Shown in pieces: positions 20,801 to 32,341 of a stretch of DNA of 64,000 nt (within the stretch, counting starts at the first letter, position 1; each line of letters starts with the position of its first letter). The translations under genes and the position numbers were made by a program. Under the pieces are notes generated by a model. It was not told the origin of the DNA. It ran no database searches and saw only the letters and a list, made by a program, of their open reading frames with translations. Source of the stretch: Pleodorina starrii (lineage: Eukaryota > Chlorophyta > Chlorophyceae > Chlamydomonadales > Volvocaceae); the NCBI GenBank assembly GCA_030267565.1, contig BRXU01000051.1:391538-455537 (forward strand). The letters run 5' to 3'.

Positions 20801-23800
20801 TCGGGGGCCTCCGGGGGCCTGCGGGGGCCTGTCGGGGCCTTCGGGGGCCTTCCGGGACCACCGGGGGCCTGCGGGGGCCTTCGGGGGCCTCCGGGGGCCT
20901 GCGGGGGCCTCCGGGGGCCTCCGGGGGCCTCCGAGAGCCTTCGGGGGCCTCGGGGGCCTGCGGGGGCCCTTGGGGGCCATCGGGGGCCTTCGGGGGCCTT
21001 CCGGGACCACCGGGGGCCTCCGGGGGCCTGCGGGGGCCTTCGGGGGCCTCCGGGGGCCTGCGGGGGCCTCCGGGGGCCTCCGGGGGCCTCCGGGGGCCTT
21101 CGGGGGCCTGCGGGGGCCATCGGGGGCCTCCGGGGCCCTGCGGGGGCCTTCAGGGGCCTTCGGGGGCCTCCGGGGGCCTTCGGGGGCCTCCGGGGGCCTC
21201 CGGGGGCCTCCGGGGGCCTTCGGGGGCCTCCGGGGGCCTTCGGGGGCCTCCGGGGGCCTTCCGGGACCGCCGGGGGCCTGCGGGGGCCTTCGGGGGCCTG
21301 TGGGGGCCTGCGGGGGCCTTCGGGGGCCTGCGGGGGCCTTCGGGGGCCTCGGGGGCCTGCGGGGGCCTGCGGGGGCCTTCGGGGGCCTTCGGGGGCCTTC
21401 GGGGGCCATCGGGGGCCTGCGGGGGCCTCCGGGGGCCTCCGGGGGCCTCCGGGGGCCTTCGGGGGCCTGCGGGGGCCATCGGGGGCCTCCGGGGCCCTGC
21501 GGGGGCCTTCAGGGGCCTTCGGGGGCCTCCGGGGGCATTCGGGGGCCTCCGGGGGCCTCCGGGGGCCTCCGGGGGCCTTCGGGGGCCTCCGGGGGCCTTC
21601 GGGGGCCTCCGGGGGCCTTCCGGGACCGACGGGGGCCTGCGGGGGCCTTCGGGGGCCTGCGGGGGCCTGCGGGGGCCTTCGGGGGCCTGAGGGGGCCTTC
21701 GGGGGCCTCGGGGGCCTGCGGGGGCCTGCGGGGGCCTTCGGGGGCCTGCGGGGGCCTTCGGGGGCCTCGGGGGCCTCCGGGGACCTTCCGGGACCACCGG
21801 GGGCCTGCGGGGGCCTTCGGGGGCCTGCGGGGGCCTTCGGGGGCCTCGGGGGCCTGCGGGGGCCTGCGGGGGCCTTCGGGGGCCTTCGGGGGCCTCCGGG
21901 GGCCTCCGGGGGCCTTCCGGGACCACCGGGGGCCTGCGGGGGCCTTCGGGGGCCTGCGGGGGCCTTCGGTGGCCTCGGGGGCCTCCGGGGGCCTGCGGGG
22001 GCCTTCGGGGGCCTCCGGGGGCCTCGGGGGCCTGCGGGGGCCTTCGGGGGCCTCGGGGGCCTCCGGGGGCCTTCCGGGACCACCGGGGGCCTGCGGGGGC
22101 CTGCGGGGGCCTGCGGGGGCCTTCGGGGGCCTCGGGGGCCTGCGGGGGCCTGCGGGGGCCTTCGGGGGCCTTCGGGGGCCTCCGGGGGCCTCCGGGGGCC
22201 TTCCGGGACCACCGGGGGCCTGCGGGGGCCTTCGGGGGCCTGCGGGGGCCTTCGGGGGCCTCGGGGGCCTGCGGGGGCCTGCGGGGGCCTTCGGGGGCCT
22301 CCGGGGGCCTCCGGGGACCTCCGGGGGCCTTCGGGGGCCTCCGGGGGCCTCCGGGGGCCTTCCGGGACCACCGGGGGCCTGCGGGGGCCTTCGGGGGCCT
22401 GCGGGGGCCTTCGGGGGCCTCGGGGGCCTGCGGGGGCCTGCGGGGGCCTTCGGGGGCCTCGGGGGCCAGCGGGGGCCTCCGGGGGCCTTCGGGGGCCTCC
22501 GGTGGCCTCCGGGGACCTCCGGGGGCCTGCGGGGGCCTGCGGGGGCCTGCGGGGGCCTTTGGGGGCCATCGGGGGCCTCCGGGGGCCTCCGGGGGCCTCC
22601 GGGGGCCTTCGGGGGCCTCCGGGGGCCTTCGGGGGCCTGCGGGGGCCAGCGGGGGCCTCCGGGGGCCTTCCGGGACCACCGGGGGCCTGCGGGGGCCTTC
22701 GGGGGCCTCCGGGGGCCTCCGGGGGCCTTCCGGGACCACCGGGGGCCTGCGGGGGCCTTCGGGGGCCTCGGGGGCCTGCGGGGGCCTGCGGGGGCCTTCG
22801 GGGGCCTCGGGGGCCTCCGGGGGCCTTCCGGGACCACCGGGGGCCTGCGGGGGCCTTCGGGGGCCTGCGGGGGCCTTCGGGGGCCTCGGGGGCCTGCGGG
22901 GGCCTGCGGGGGCCTTCGGGGGCCTTCGGGGGCCTCCGGGGGCCTCCGGGGGCCTTCCGGGACCACCGGGGGCCTGCGGGGGCCTTCGGGGGCCTGCGGG
23001 GGCCTTCGGGGGCCTCGGGGGCCTGCGGGGGCCTGCGGGGGCCTTCGGGGGCCTTCGGGGGCCTCCGGGGGCCTCCGGGGGCCTTCCGGGACCACCGGGG
23101 GCCTGCGGGGGCCTTCGGGGGCCTGCGGGGGCCTTCGGGGGCCTCGGGGGCCTGCGGGGGCCTGCGGGGGCCTTCGGGGGCCTCCGGGGGCCTCCGGGGA
23201 CCTCCGGGGGCCTTCGGGGGCCTCCGGGGGCCTCCGGGGGCCTTCCGGGACCACCGGGGGCCTGCGGGGGCCTTCGGGGGCCTGCGGGGGCCTTCGGGGG
23301 CCTCGGGGGCCTGCGGGGGCCTGCGGGGGCCTTCGGGGGCCTCGGGGGCCAGCGGGGGCCTCCGGGGGCCTTCGGGGGCCTCCGGTGGCCTCCGGGGACC
23401 TCCGGGGGCCTGCGGGGCCCTGCGGGGGCCTGCGGGGGCCTTTGGGGGCCATCGGGGGCCTCCGGGGGCCTCCGGGGGCCTCCGGGGGCCTTCGGGGGCC
23501 TCCGGGGGCCTTCGGGGGCCTGCGGGGGCCAGCGGGGGCCTCCGGGGGCCTTCCGGGACCACCGGGGGCCTGCGGGGGCCTTCGGGGGCCTCCGGGGGCC
23601 TCCGGGGGCCTTCCGGGACCACCGGGGGCCTGCGGGGGCCTTCGGGGGCCTCGGGGGCCTGCGGGGGCCTGCGGGGGCCTTCGGGGGCCTCGGGGGCCTC
23701 CGGGGGCCTTCCGGGACCACCGGGGGCCTGCGGGGGCCTTCGGGGGCCTGCGGGGGCCTTCGGGGGCCTCGGGGGCCTGCGGGGGCCTGCGGGGGCCTTC

Positions 23801-26800
23801 GGGGGCCTTCGGGGGCCTCCGGGGGCCTCCGGGGGCCTTCCGGGACCACCGGGGGCCTGCGGGGGCCTTCGGGGGCCTGCGGGGGCCTTCGGGGGCCTCG
23901 GGGGCCTGCGGGGGCCTGCGGGGGCCTTCGGGGGCCTCGGGGGCCTCCGGGGGCCTTCCGGGACCACCGGGGGCCTGCGGGGGCCTTCGGGGGCCTGCGG
24001 GGGCCTTCGGGGGCCTCGGGGGCCTGCGGGGGCCTTCGGGGGCCTCGGGGGCCTGCGGGGGCCTGCGGGGGCCTTCGGGGGCCTCGGGGGCCAGCGGGGG
24101 CCTCCGGGGGCCTTCGGGGGCCTCCGGTGGCCTCCGGGGACCTCCGGGGGCCTGCGGGGGCCTGCGGGGGCCTGCGGGGGCCTTTGGGGGCCATCGGGGG
24201 CCTCCGGGGGCCTCCGGGGGCCTCCGGGGGCCTTCGGGGGCCTCCGGGGGCCTGCAGGGGCCTGCGGGGGCCAGCGGGGGCCTCCGGGGGCCTTCCGGGA
24301 CCACCGGGGGCCTGCGGGGGCCTCCGGGGGCCTCCGGGGGCCTCCGGGGGCCTTCCGGGACCACCGGGGGCCTGCGGGGGCCTTCGGGGGCCTGCGGGGG
24401 CCTTCGGGGGCCTCGGGGGCCTGCGGGGGCCTGCGGGGGCCTTCGGGGGCCTCGGGGGCCTCCGGGGGCCTTCCGGGACCACCGGGGGCCTGCGGGGGCC
24501 TTCGGGGGCCTGCGGGGGCCTTCGGGGGCCTCGGGGGCCTGCGGGGGCCTGCGGGGGCCTTCGGGGGCCTTCGGGGGCCTCCGGGGGCCTCCGGGGGCCT
24601 TCCGGGACCACCGGGGGCCTGCGGGGGCCTTCGGGGGCCTTCGGGGGCCTTCGGGGGCCTGCGGGGGCCTTCGGGGGCCTCGGGGGCCTCCGGGGGCCTT
24701 CCGGGACCACCGGGGGCCTGCGGGGGCCTTCGGGGGCCAGCGGGGGCCTCCGGTGGCCTCGGGGGGCCTCCGGGGGCCTCCGGGGGCCTTCGGGGGCCTC
24801 CGGGGGCCTTCTGGGGGCCTGCGGGGGCCTGCGGGGGCCTTCGGGGGCCTGCGGGGTCCTCCGGGGGCCTGCGGGGGCCTCCGGGGGCCTGCGGGGGCCT
24901 TCGGGGGCCTCGGGGGCCTCCGGGGGCCTTCCGTGACCACCGGGGGCCTGCGGGGGCCTTCGGGGGCCTGCGGGGGCCTTCGGGGGCCTCGGGGGCCTGC
25001 GGGGGCCTGCGGGGGCCTTCGGGGGCCTTCCGGGACCACCGGGGGCCTGCGGGGGCCTCCGGGGGCCTCCGGGGGCCTCCGAGAGCCTTCGGGGGCCTCG
25101 GGGGCCAGCGGGGGCCTCCGGGGGCCTTCGGGGGCCTCCGGTGGCCTCCGGGGACCTCCGGGGGCCTGCGGGGGCCTGCGGGGGCCTGCGGCGGCCTTTG
25201 GGGGCCATCGGGGGCCTCCGGGGGCCTCCGGGGGCCTTCGGGGGCCTCCGGGGGCCTTCGGGGGCCTGCGGGGGCCTTCGGGGGCCTCGGGGGCCTGCGG
25301 GGGCCTGCGGGGGCCTTCGGGGGCCTCGGGGGCCTCCGGGGGCCTTCCGGGACCACCGGGGGCCTGCGGGGGCCTTCGGGGGCCTGCGGGGGCCTTCGGG
25401 GGCCTCGGGGGCCTGCGGGGGCCTGCGGGGGCCTTCGGGGGCCATCGGGGGCCTCCGGGGGCCTCCGGGGGCCTTCGGGGGCCTGCGGGGGCCTTCGGGG
25501 GCCTGCGGGGGCCTTCGGGGGCCTGCGGGGGCCAGCGGGGGCCTGCGGGGGCCTTCCGGGACCTCCGGGGGCCTGCGGGGGCCTTCGGGGGCCTCCGGGG
25601 GCCTCCGGGGGCCTTCCGGGACCACCGGGGGCCTGCGGGGGCCTTCGGGGGCCTGCGGGGGCCTTCGGGGGCCTCGGGGGCCTGCGGGGGCCTGCGGGGG
25701 CCTTCGGGGGCCTCGGGGGCCTCCGGGGGCCTTCCGGGACCACCGGGGGCCTGCGGGGGCCTTCGGGGGCCTCGGGGGCCTGCGGGGGCCTGCGGGGGCC
25801 TTCGGGGGCCTTCGGGGGCCTCCGGGGGCCTCCGGGGGCCTTCCGGGACCACCGGGGGCCTGCGGGGGCCTTCGGGGGCCTGCGGGGGCCTTCGGGGGCC
25901 TCGGGGGCCTGCGGGGGCCTGCGGGGGCCTTCGGGGGCCTGCGGGGGCCTTCGGGGGCCTCGGGGGCCTGCGGGGGCCTGCGGGGGCCTTCGGGGGCCTC
26001 CGGGGGCCTCCGGGGACCTCCGGGGGCCTTCGGGGGCCTCCGGGGGCCTCCGGGGGCCTTCCGGGACCACCGGGGGCCTGCGGGGGCCTTCGGGGGCCTC
26101 CGGGGGCCTGCGGGGGCCTCCGGGGGCCTGCGGGGGCCTCCGGGGGCCTGCGGGGGCCTTCGGGGGCCTCGGGGGCCTCCGGGGGCCTTCCGGGACCACC
26201 GGGGGCCTGCGGGGGCCTTCGGGGGCCTGCGGGGGCCTTCGGGGGCCTCTGGGGCCTGCGGGGGCCTGCGGGGGCCTTCGGGGGCCATCGGGGGCCTTCC
26301 GGGACCACCGGGGGCCTGCGGGGGCCTGCGGGGGCCTCCGGGGGCCTCCGAGAGCCTTCGGGGGCCTCGGGGGCCTGCGGGGGCCCTTGGGGGCCATCGG
26401 GGGCCTTCGGGGGCCTTCCGGGACCACCGGGGGCCTTTGGGGGCCTTCGGGGGCCTCCGGGGGCCTGCGGGGGCCTCCGGGGGCCTCCGGGGGCCTCCGG
26501 GGGCCTGCGGGGGCCTCCGGGGGCCTCCGGGGGCCTCCGGGGGCCTGCGGGGGCCTGCGGGGGCCTTCCGGGACCACCGGGGGCCTGCGGGGGCCTTCGG
26601 GGGCCTCCGAGAGCCTTCGGGGGCCTCGGGGGCCAGCGGGGGCCTCCGGGGGCCTTCGGGGGCCTCCGGTGGCCTCCGGGGACCTCCGGGGGCCTGCGGG
26701 GGCCTGCGGGGGCCTGCGGCGGCCTTTGGGGGCCATCGGGGGCCTCCGGGGGCCTCCGGGGGCCTTCGGGGGCCTCCGGGGGCCTTCGGGGGCCTGCGGG

Positions 26801-28470
26801 GGCCTTCGGGGGCCTCGGGGGCCTGCGGGGGCCTGCGGGGGCCTTCGGGGGCCTCGGGGGCCTCCGGGGGCCTTCCGGGACCACCGGGGGCCTGCGGGGG
26901 CCTTCGGGGGCCTGCGGGGGCCTTCGGGGGCCTCGGGGGCCTGCGGGGGCCTGCGGGGGCCTTCGGGGGCCATCGGGGGCCTCCGGGGGCCTCCGGGGGC
27001 CTTCGGGGGCCTCCGGGGGCCTTCGGGGGCCTGCGGGGGCCAGCGGGGGCCTCCGGGGGCCTTCCGGGACCACCGGGGGCCTGCGGGGGCCTTCGGGGGC
27101 CTCCGGGGGCCTCCGGGGGCCTTCCGGGACCACCGGGGGCCTGCGGGGGCCTTCGGGGGCCTGCGGGGGCCTTCGGGGGCCTCGGGGGCCTGCGGGGGCC
27201 TGCGGGGGCCTTCGGGGGCCTCGGGGGCCTCCGGGGGCCTTCCGGGACCACCGGGGGCCTGCGGGGGCCTTCGGGGGCCTCGGGGGCCTACGGGGGCCTG
27301 CGGGGGCCTTCGGGGGCCTTCGGGGGCCTCCGGGGGCCTCCGGGGGCCTTCCGGGACCACCGGGGGCCTGCGGGGGCCTTCGGGGGCCTGCGGGGGCCTT
27401 CGGGGGCCTCGGGGGCCTGCGGGGGCCTTCGGGGGCCTGCGGGGGCCATCGGGGGCCTCCGGGGCCCTGCGGGGGCCTTCAGGGGCCTTCGGGGGCCTCC
27501 GGGGGCCTTCGGGGGCCTCCGGGGGCCTCCGGGGGCCTCCGGGGGCCTTCGGGGGCCTCCGGGGGCCTTCGGGGGCCTCCGGGGGCCTTCGGGGGCCTCC
27601 GGGGGCCTCCGGGGGCCTGCGGGGGCCTTCGGGGGCCTCCGGGGGACTTCGGGGGCCTCCGGGGGCCTCCGGGGGCCTTCGGGGGCCTCCGGGGGCCTCC
27701 GGGGGCCTTCGGGGGCCTCGGGGGCCTGCGGGGGCCTGCGGGGGCCTTTGGGGGCCATCGGGGGCCTCCGGGGGCCTTCCGGGACCACCGGGGGCCTGCG
27801 GGGGCCTTCGGGGGCCTGCGGGGGCCTTCGGGGGCCTCGGGGGCCTGCGGGGGCCTGCGGGGGCCTTCGGGGGCCTCGGGGGCCTACGGGGGCCTGCGGG
27901 GGCCTTCGGGGGCCTTCGGGGGCCTCCGGGGGCCTCCGGGGGCCTTCCGGGACCACCGGGGGCCTGCGGGGGCCTTCGGGGGCCTGCGGGGGCCTTCGGG
28001 GGCCTCGGGGGCCTGCGGGGGCCTTCGGGGGCCTGCGGGGGCCATCGGGGGCCTCCGGGGCCCTGCGGGGGCCTTCAGGGGCCTTCGGGGGCCTCCGGGG
28101 GCCTTCGGGGGCCTCCGGGGGCCTCCGGGGGCCTCCGGGGGCCTTCGGGGGCCTCCGGGGGCCTTCGGGGGCCTCCGGGGGCCTTCGGGGGCCTCCGGGT
28201 GCCTCCGGGGGCCTGCGGGGGCCTTCGGGGGCCTCCGGGGGACTTCGGGGGCCTCCGGGGGCCTCCGGGGGCCTTCGGGGGCCTCCGGGGGCCTCCGGGG
28301 GCCTTCGGGGGCCTCGGGGGCCTGCGGGGGCCTGCGGGGGCCTTTGGGGGCCATCGGGGGCCTCCGGGGGCCTGCGGGGGCCTTCGGGGGCCTCCGGGGG
28401 CCTTCGGGGGCCCCCGGGGGCCTCCGGGGGCCTCCGGGGGCCTCCGGGGGCCTGCGGGGGCCTTCAGGGG
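17807..28470. repeat. 10-bp satellite, left arm, outer block (G-rich on plus strand)
   Basis: Head-to-tail monomers CGGGGGCCTN with N almost always T, G or C, plus 9-bp units lacking N. Marker variants recur: CCTTCCGGGACCACCGG, CTCCGAGAGCCTTCGG, CCTTTGGGGGCCATCGG and CCGGGGCCCTGCGG. The marker GGGACCACC recurs at about 129 or 159 bp in places (for example 21,789, 21,919, 22,076, 22,205, 22,364), a higher-order arrangement. The monomer has no stop codon in any frame, so all six frames stay open for kilobases; these are not genes. Confidence 0.97.
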
Positions 28471-28716
28471 CAGGGTGGCTATCTTAAGATATGAATATAT
28501 ATTCGGGAGAAAATTTTGGAAATTTGAAGATACTTTTGCCGTGCAAAAAGCTGAAGGTTTAGATAATCCGGCCTCACAGGTGGGCATGATATCTCCCGGG
28601 GCTGTGTTTTGCCGGGAAAATCCCCTCCTGGACAGACCCTGACAGATACTCTCAGCACTTCTGAGCCAGGAGTATCTCCGGCCGTAGATACTCAGAAAAA
28701 TAAGATAGCCACCCTG
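28471..28716. mobile_element. hAT-like MITE, copy 1 (246 bp)
   Basis: Perfect 16-bp terminal inverted repeats (CAGGGTGGCTATCTTA / TAAGATAGCCACCCTG) around an AT-richer, non-coding interior with three AGATACT motifs, two of which (in AGATACTC/GAGTATCT) form a hairpin near the right end. No transposase is encoded. The CAGGG end and, in copies 2-4, 8-bp direct flanks point to the hAT superfamily. This copy's left flank (TTCAGGGG) does not match its right flank (CTCCGGGG). Confidence 0.85.
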
Positions 28717-29702
28717 CTCCGGGGGCCTTCGGGGGCCTGCGGGGGCCATCGGGGGCCTCCGGGGCCCTGCGGGGGCCTTCAGGGGCCTTCGGGGGCCTCC
28801 GGGGGCCTTCGGGGGCCTCCGGGGGCCTCCGGGGGCCTCCGGGGGCCTTCGGGGGCCTCCGGGGGCCTCCGGGGGCCTTCGGGGGCCTCCGGGGGTCTTC
28901 GGGGGCCTCCGGGGGCCTGCGGGGGCCTTCGGGGGCCTCCGGGGGACTTCGGGGGCCTCCGGGGGCCTTCGGGGGCCTCCGGGGGCCTCCGGGGGCCTTC
29001 GGGGGCCTGCGGGGGCCTTTGGGGGCCATCGGGGGCCTCCGGGGCCCTGCGGGGGCCTTCAGGGGCCTTCGGGGGCCTGCGGGGGCCTTCGGGGGCCTGC
29101 GGGGGTCTTCGGGGGCCTCCGGGGGCCTGCGGGGGCCTGCGGGGGCCTGCGGGGGCCTTCGGGGGCCTCGGGGGCCTGCGGGGGCCTCCGGGGGCCTCCG
29201 GGGGCCTTCGGGGGCCTCCGGGGGCCTCCGGGGGCCTGCGGGGGCCTTCGGGGGCCTCCGGGGGCCTTCGGGGGCCTCCGGGGGCCTCCGGGGGCCTTCG
29301 GGGGCCTCCGGGGGCCTCCGGGGGCCTTCGGGGGCCTCGGGGGCCTGCGGGGGCCTGCGGGGGCCTTTGGGGGCCTTCGGGGGCCTTCCGGGACCACCGG
29401 GGGCCTGCGGGGGCCTTCGGGGGCCTCCGGGGGCCTTCGGGGGCCTCCGGGGGCCTGCGGGGGCCTCCGGGGGCCTCCGGGGGCCTGCGGGGGCCTGCGG
29501 GGGCCTTCGGGGGCCTTCCGGGACCACCGGGGGCCTTTGGGGGCCATCGGGGGCCTCCGGGGGCCTTCGGGGGCCTCCGGGGGCCTCCGGGGGCCTCCGG
29601 GGGCCTGCGGGGGCCTCCGGGGGCCTCCGAGAGCCTTCGGGGGCCTCCGGGGGCCTTCGGGGGCCTGCGGGGGCCTCCGGGGGCCTCCGGGGGCCTCCGG
29701 GG
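28717..29702. repeat. 10-bp satellite between MITE copies 1 and 2
   Basis: Same monomer as the outer block. It starts with the CTCCGGGG flank and the CCGGGGCCCTGCGG / CCTTCAGGGG markers that follow every MITE copy. Confidence 0.95.
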
Positions 29703-29948
29703 CAGGGTGGCTATCTTAAGATATGAATATATATTCGGGAGAAAATTTTGGAAATTTGAAGATACTTTTGCCGTGCAAAAAGCTGAAGGTTTAGATAATC
29801 CGGCCTCACAGGTGGGCATGATATCTCCCGGGGCTGTGTTTTGCCGGGAAAATCCCCTCCTGGACAGACCCTGACAGATACTCTCAGCACTTCTGAGCCA
29901 GGAGTATCTCCGGCCGTAGATACTCAGAAAAATAAGATAGCCACCCTG
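29703..29948. mobile_element. hAT-like MITE, copy 2 (246 bp)
   Basis: Reads identical to copy 1. Flanked on both sides by CTCCGGGG, an apparent 8-bp target site duplication, though the satellite context makes a chance match of flanks possible. Confidence 0.85.
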
Positions 29949-31631
29949 CTCCGGGGGCCTTCGGGGGCCTGCGGGGGCCATCGGGGGCCTCCGGGGCCCT
30001 GCGGGGGCCTTCAGGGGCCTTCGGGGGCCTCCGGGGGCCTTCGGGGGCCTCCGAGGGCCTCCGGGGGCCTCCGGGGGCCTTCGGGGGCCTCCGGGGGCCT
30101 TCGGGGGCCTCCGGGGGCCTTCGGGGGCCTCCGGGTGCCTCCGGGGGCCTGCGGGGGCCTTCGGGGGCCTCCGGGGGACTTCGGGGGCCTCCGGGGGCCT
30201 CCGGGGGCCTTCGGGGGCCTCCGGGGGCCTCCGGGGGCCTTCGGGGGCCTCGGGGGCCTGCGGGGGCCTTTGGGGGCCATCGGGGGCCTCCGGGGGCCAT
30301 CGGGGGCCTTCGGGGGCTTTCCGGGACCACCGGGGGCCTGCGGGGGCCATCGGGGGCCTCCGGGGGCCTTCGGGGGCCTCCGGGGGTCTTCGGGGGCCTC
30401 CGGGGGCCTGCGGGGGCCTCCGGGGGCCTCCGGGGGCCTGCGGGGCCTCCGGGGGCCTCCGGGGGCCTTCGGGGGCCTCCGGGGGCCTTCGGGGGCCTCG
30501 GGGGCCTGCGGGGGCCTGCGGGGGCCTTTGGGGGCCTTCGGGGGCCTTCCGGGACCACCGGGGGCCTTCGGGGGCCTTCGGGGGCCTCCGGGGGCCATCG
30601 GGGGCCTCCGGGGGCCTTCGGGGGCCTCCGGGGGCCTTCGGGGGCCTCCGGGGGCCTGCGGGGGCCTCCGGGGGCCTCCGGGGGCCTGCGGGGGCCTGCG
30701 GGGGCCTTCCGGGACCACCGGGGGCCTGCGGGGGCCTTCGGGGGCCTCCGGGGGCCTGCGGGGGCCTCCGGGGGCCTCCGGGGGCCTCCGAGAGCCTTCG
30801 GGGGCCTCGGGGGCCTGCGGGGGCCTTTGGGGGCCATCGGGGGCCTCCGGGGCCCTGCGGGGGCCTTCAGGGGCCTTCGGGGGCCTGCGGGGGCCTTCGG
30901 GGGCCTCCGGGGGCCTTCCGGGACCACCGGGGGCCTGCGGGGGCCTTTGGGGGCCATCGGGGCCTCCGGGGCCCTGCGGGGGCCTTCAGGGGCCTTCGGG
31001 GGCCTGCGGGGGCCTCCGGGGGCCTCCGGGGGCTTCCGGGACCACCGGGGGCCTGCGGGGGCCTGCGGGGGCCTGCGGGGGCCTTCGGGGGCCTCGGGGG
31101 CCTGCGGGGGCCTCCGGGGGCCTCCGGGGGCCTTCGGGGGCCTCCGGGGGCCTCCGGGGGCCTGCGGGGGCCTTCGGGGGCCTCCGGGGGCCTTCGGGGG
31201 CCTCCGGGGGCCTCCGGGGGCCTTCGGGGGCCTCCGGGGGCCTTCGGGGGCCTCGGGGGCCTGCGGGGGCCTGCGGGGGCCTTTGGGGGCCTTCGGGGGC
31301 CTTCCGGGACCACCGGGGGCCTGCGGGGGCCTTCGGGGGCCTCCGGGGGCCTTCGGGGGCCTCCGGGGGCCTGCGGGGGCCTCCGGGGTCCTCCGGGGGC
31401 CTGCGGGGGCCTGCGGGGGCCTTCGGGGGCCTTCCGGGACCACCGGGGGCCTTTGGGGGCCATCGGGGGCCTCCGGGGGCCTTCGGGGGCCTTCGGGGGC
31501 CTCCGGGGGCCTCCGGGGGCCTCCGGGGGCCTGCGGGGGCCTCCGGGGGCCTCCGAGAGCCTTCGGGGGCCTCCGGGGGCCTTCGGGGGCCGCCTGCGGG
31601 GGCCTCCGGGGGCCTCCGGGGGCCTCCGGGG
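29949..31631. repeat. 10-bp satellite between MITE copies 2 and 3
   Basis: Same monomers and the same start as after copy 1. Contains a few 9-bp units and single-base slips. Confidence 0.95.
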
Positions 31632-31877
31632 CAGGGTGGCTATCTTAAGATATGAATATATATTCGGGAGAAAATTTTGGAAATTTGAAGATACTTTTGC
31701 CGTGCAAAAAGCTGAAGGTTTAGATAATCCGGCCTCACAGGTGGGCATGATATCTCCCGGGGCTGTGTTTTGCCGGGAAAATCCCCTCCTGGACAGACCC
31801 TGACAGATACTCTCAGCACTTCTGAGCCAGGAGTATCTCCGGCCGTAGATACTCAGAAAAATAAGATAGCCACCCTG
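31632..31877. mobile_element. hAT-like MITE, copy 3 (246 bp)
   Basis: Reads identical to copies 1 and 2, with CTCCGGGG on both sides. The shared right flank shows it was copied with surrounding satellite rather than inserted independently. Confidence 0.85.
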
Positions 31878-32095
31878 CTCCGGGGGCCTTCGGGGGCCTG
31901 CGGGGGCCATCGGGGGCCTCCGGGGCCCTGCGGGGGCCTTCAGGGGCCTTCGGGGGCCTCCGGGGGCCTTCGGGGGCCTCCGGGGGCCTCCGGGGGCCTG
32001 CGGGGGCCTCCGGGGGCCTCCGAGAGCCTTCGGGGGCCTCCGGGGGCCTTCGGGGGCCTGCGGGGGCCTCCGGGGGCCTCCGGGGGCCTCCGGGG
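31878..32095. repeat. 10-bp satellite between MITE copies 3 and 4
   Basis: A short 218-bp stretch that begins with the same post-MITE marker monomers. Confidence 0.95.
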
Positions 32096-32341
32096 CAGGG
32101 TGGCTATCTTAAGATATGAATATATATTCGGGAGAAAATTTTGGAAATTTGAAGATACTTTTGCCGTGCAAAAAGCTGAAGGTTTAGATAATCCGGCCTC
32201 ACAGGTGGGAATGATATCTCCCGGGGCTGTGTTTTGCCGCGAAAATCCCCTCCTGGACAGACCCTGACAGATACTCTCAGCACTTCTGAGCCAGGAGTAT
32301 CTCCGGCCGTAGATACGCAGAAAAATAAGATAGCCACCCTG
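32096..32341. mobile_element. hAT-like MITE, copy 4 (246 bp, three substitutions)
   Basis: Same element with three single-base changes from copies 1-3 (GTGGGAATG, GCCGCGAAAA, GATACGCAG) and CTCCGGGG flanks. Either the oldest copy or the only one outside the most recent duplications. Confidence 0.85.

Noticed and set aside
17687..28642. Open frames of up to several thousand codons in all six frames of the satellite, with collagen-like Gly/Pro/Arg repeats
   Set aside because: The 10-bp monomer contains no stop triplet in any frame or strand, so every frame stays open by arithmetic. The frames overlap each other on both strands, slips shift them freely, and there is no non-repeat domain. They are not proteins.
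28471..28716. Coding fragment inside the MITE (frames joining satellite to MITE)
   Set aside because: Only short frames run through from the stop-free satellite; no transposase motif is visible in 246 bp.
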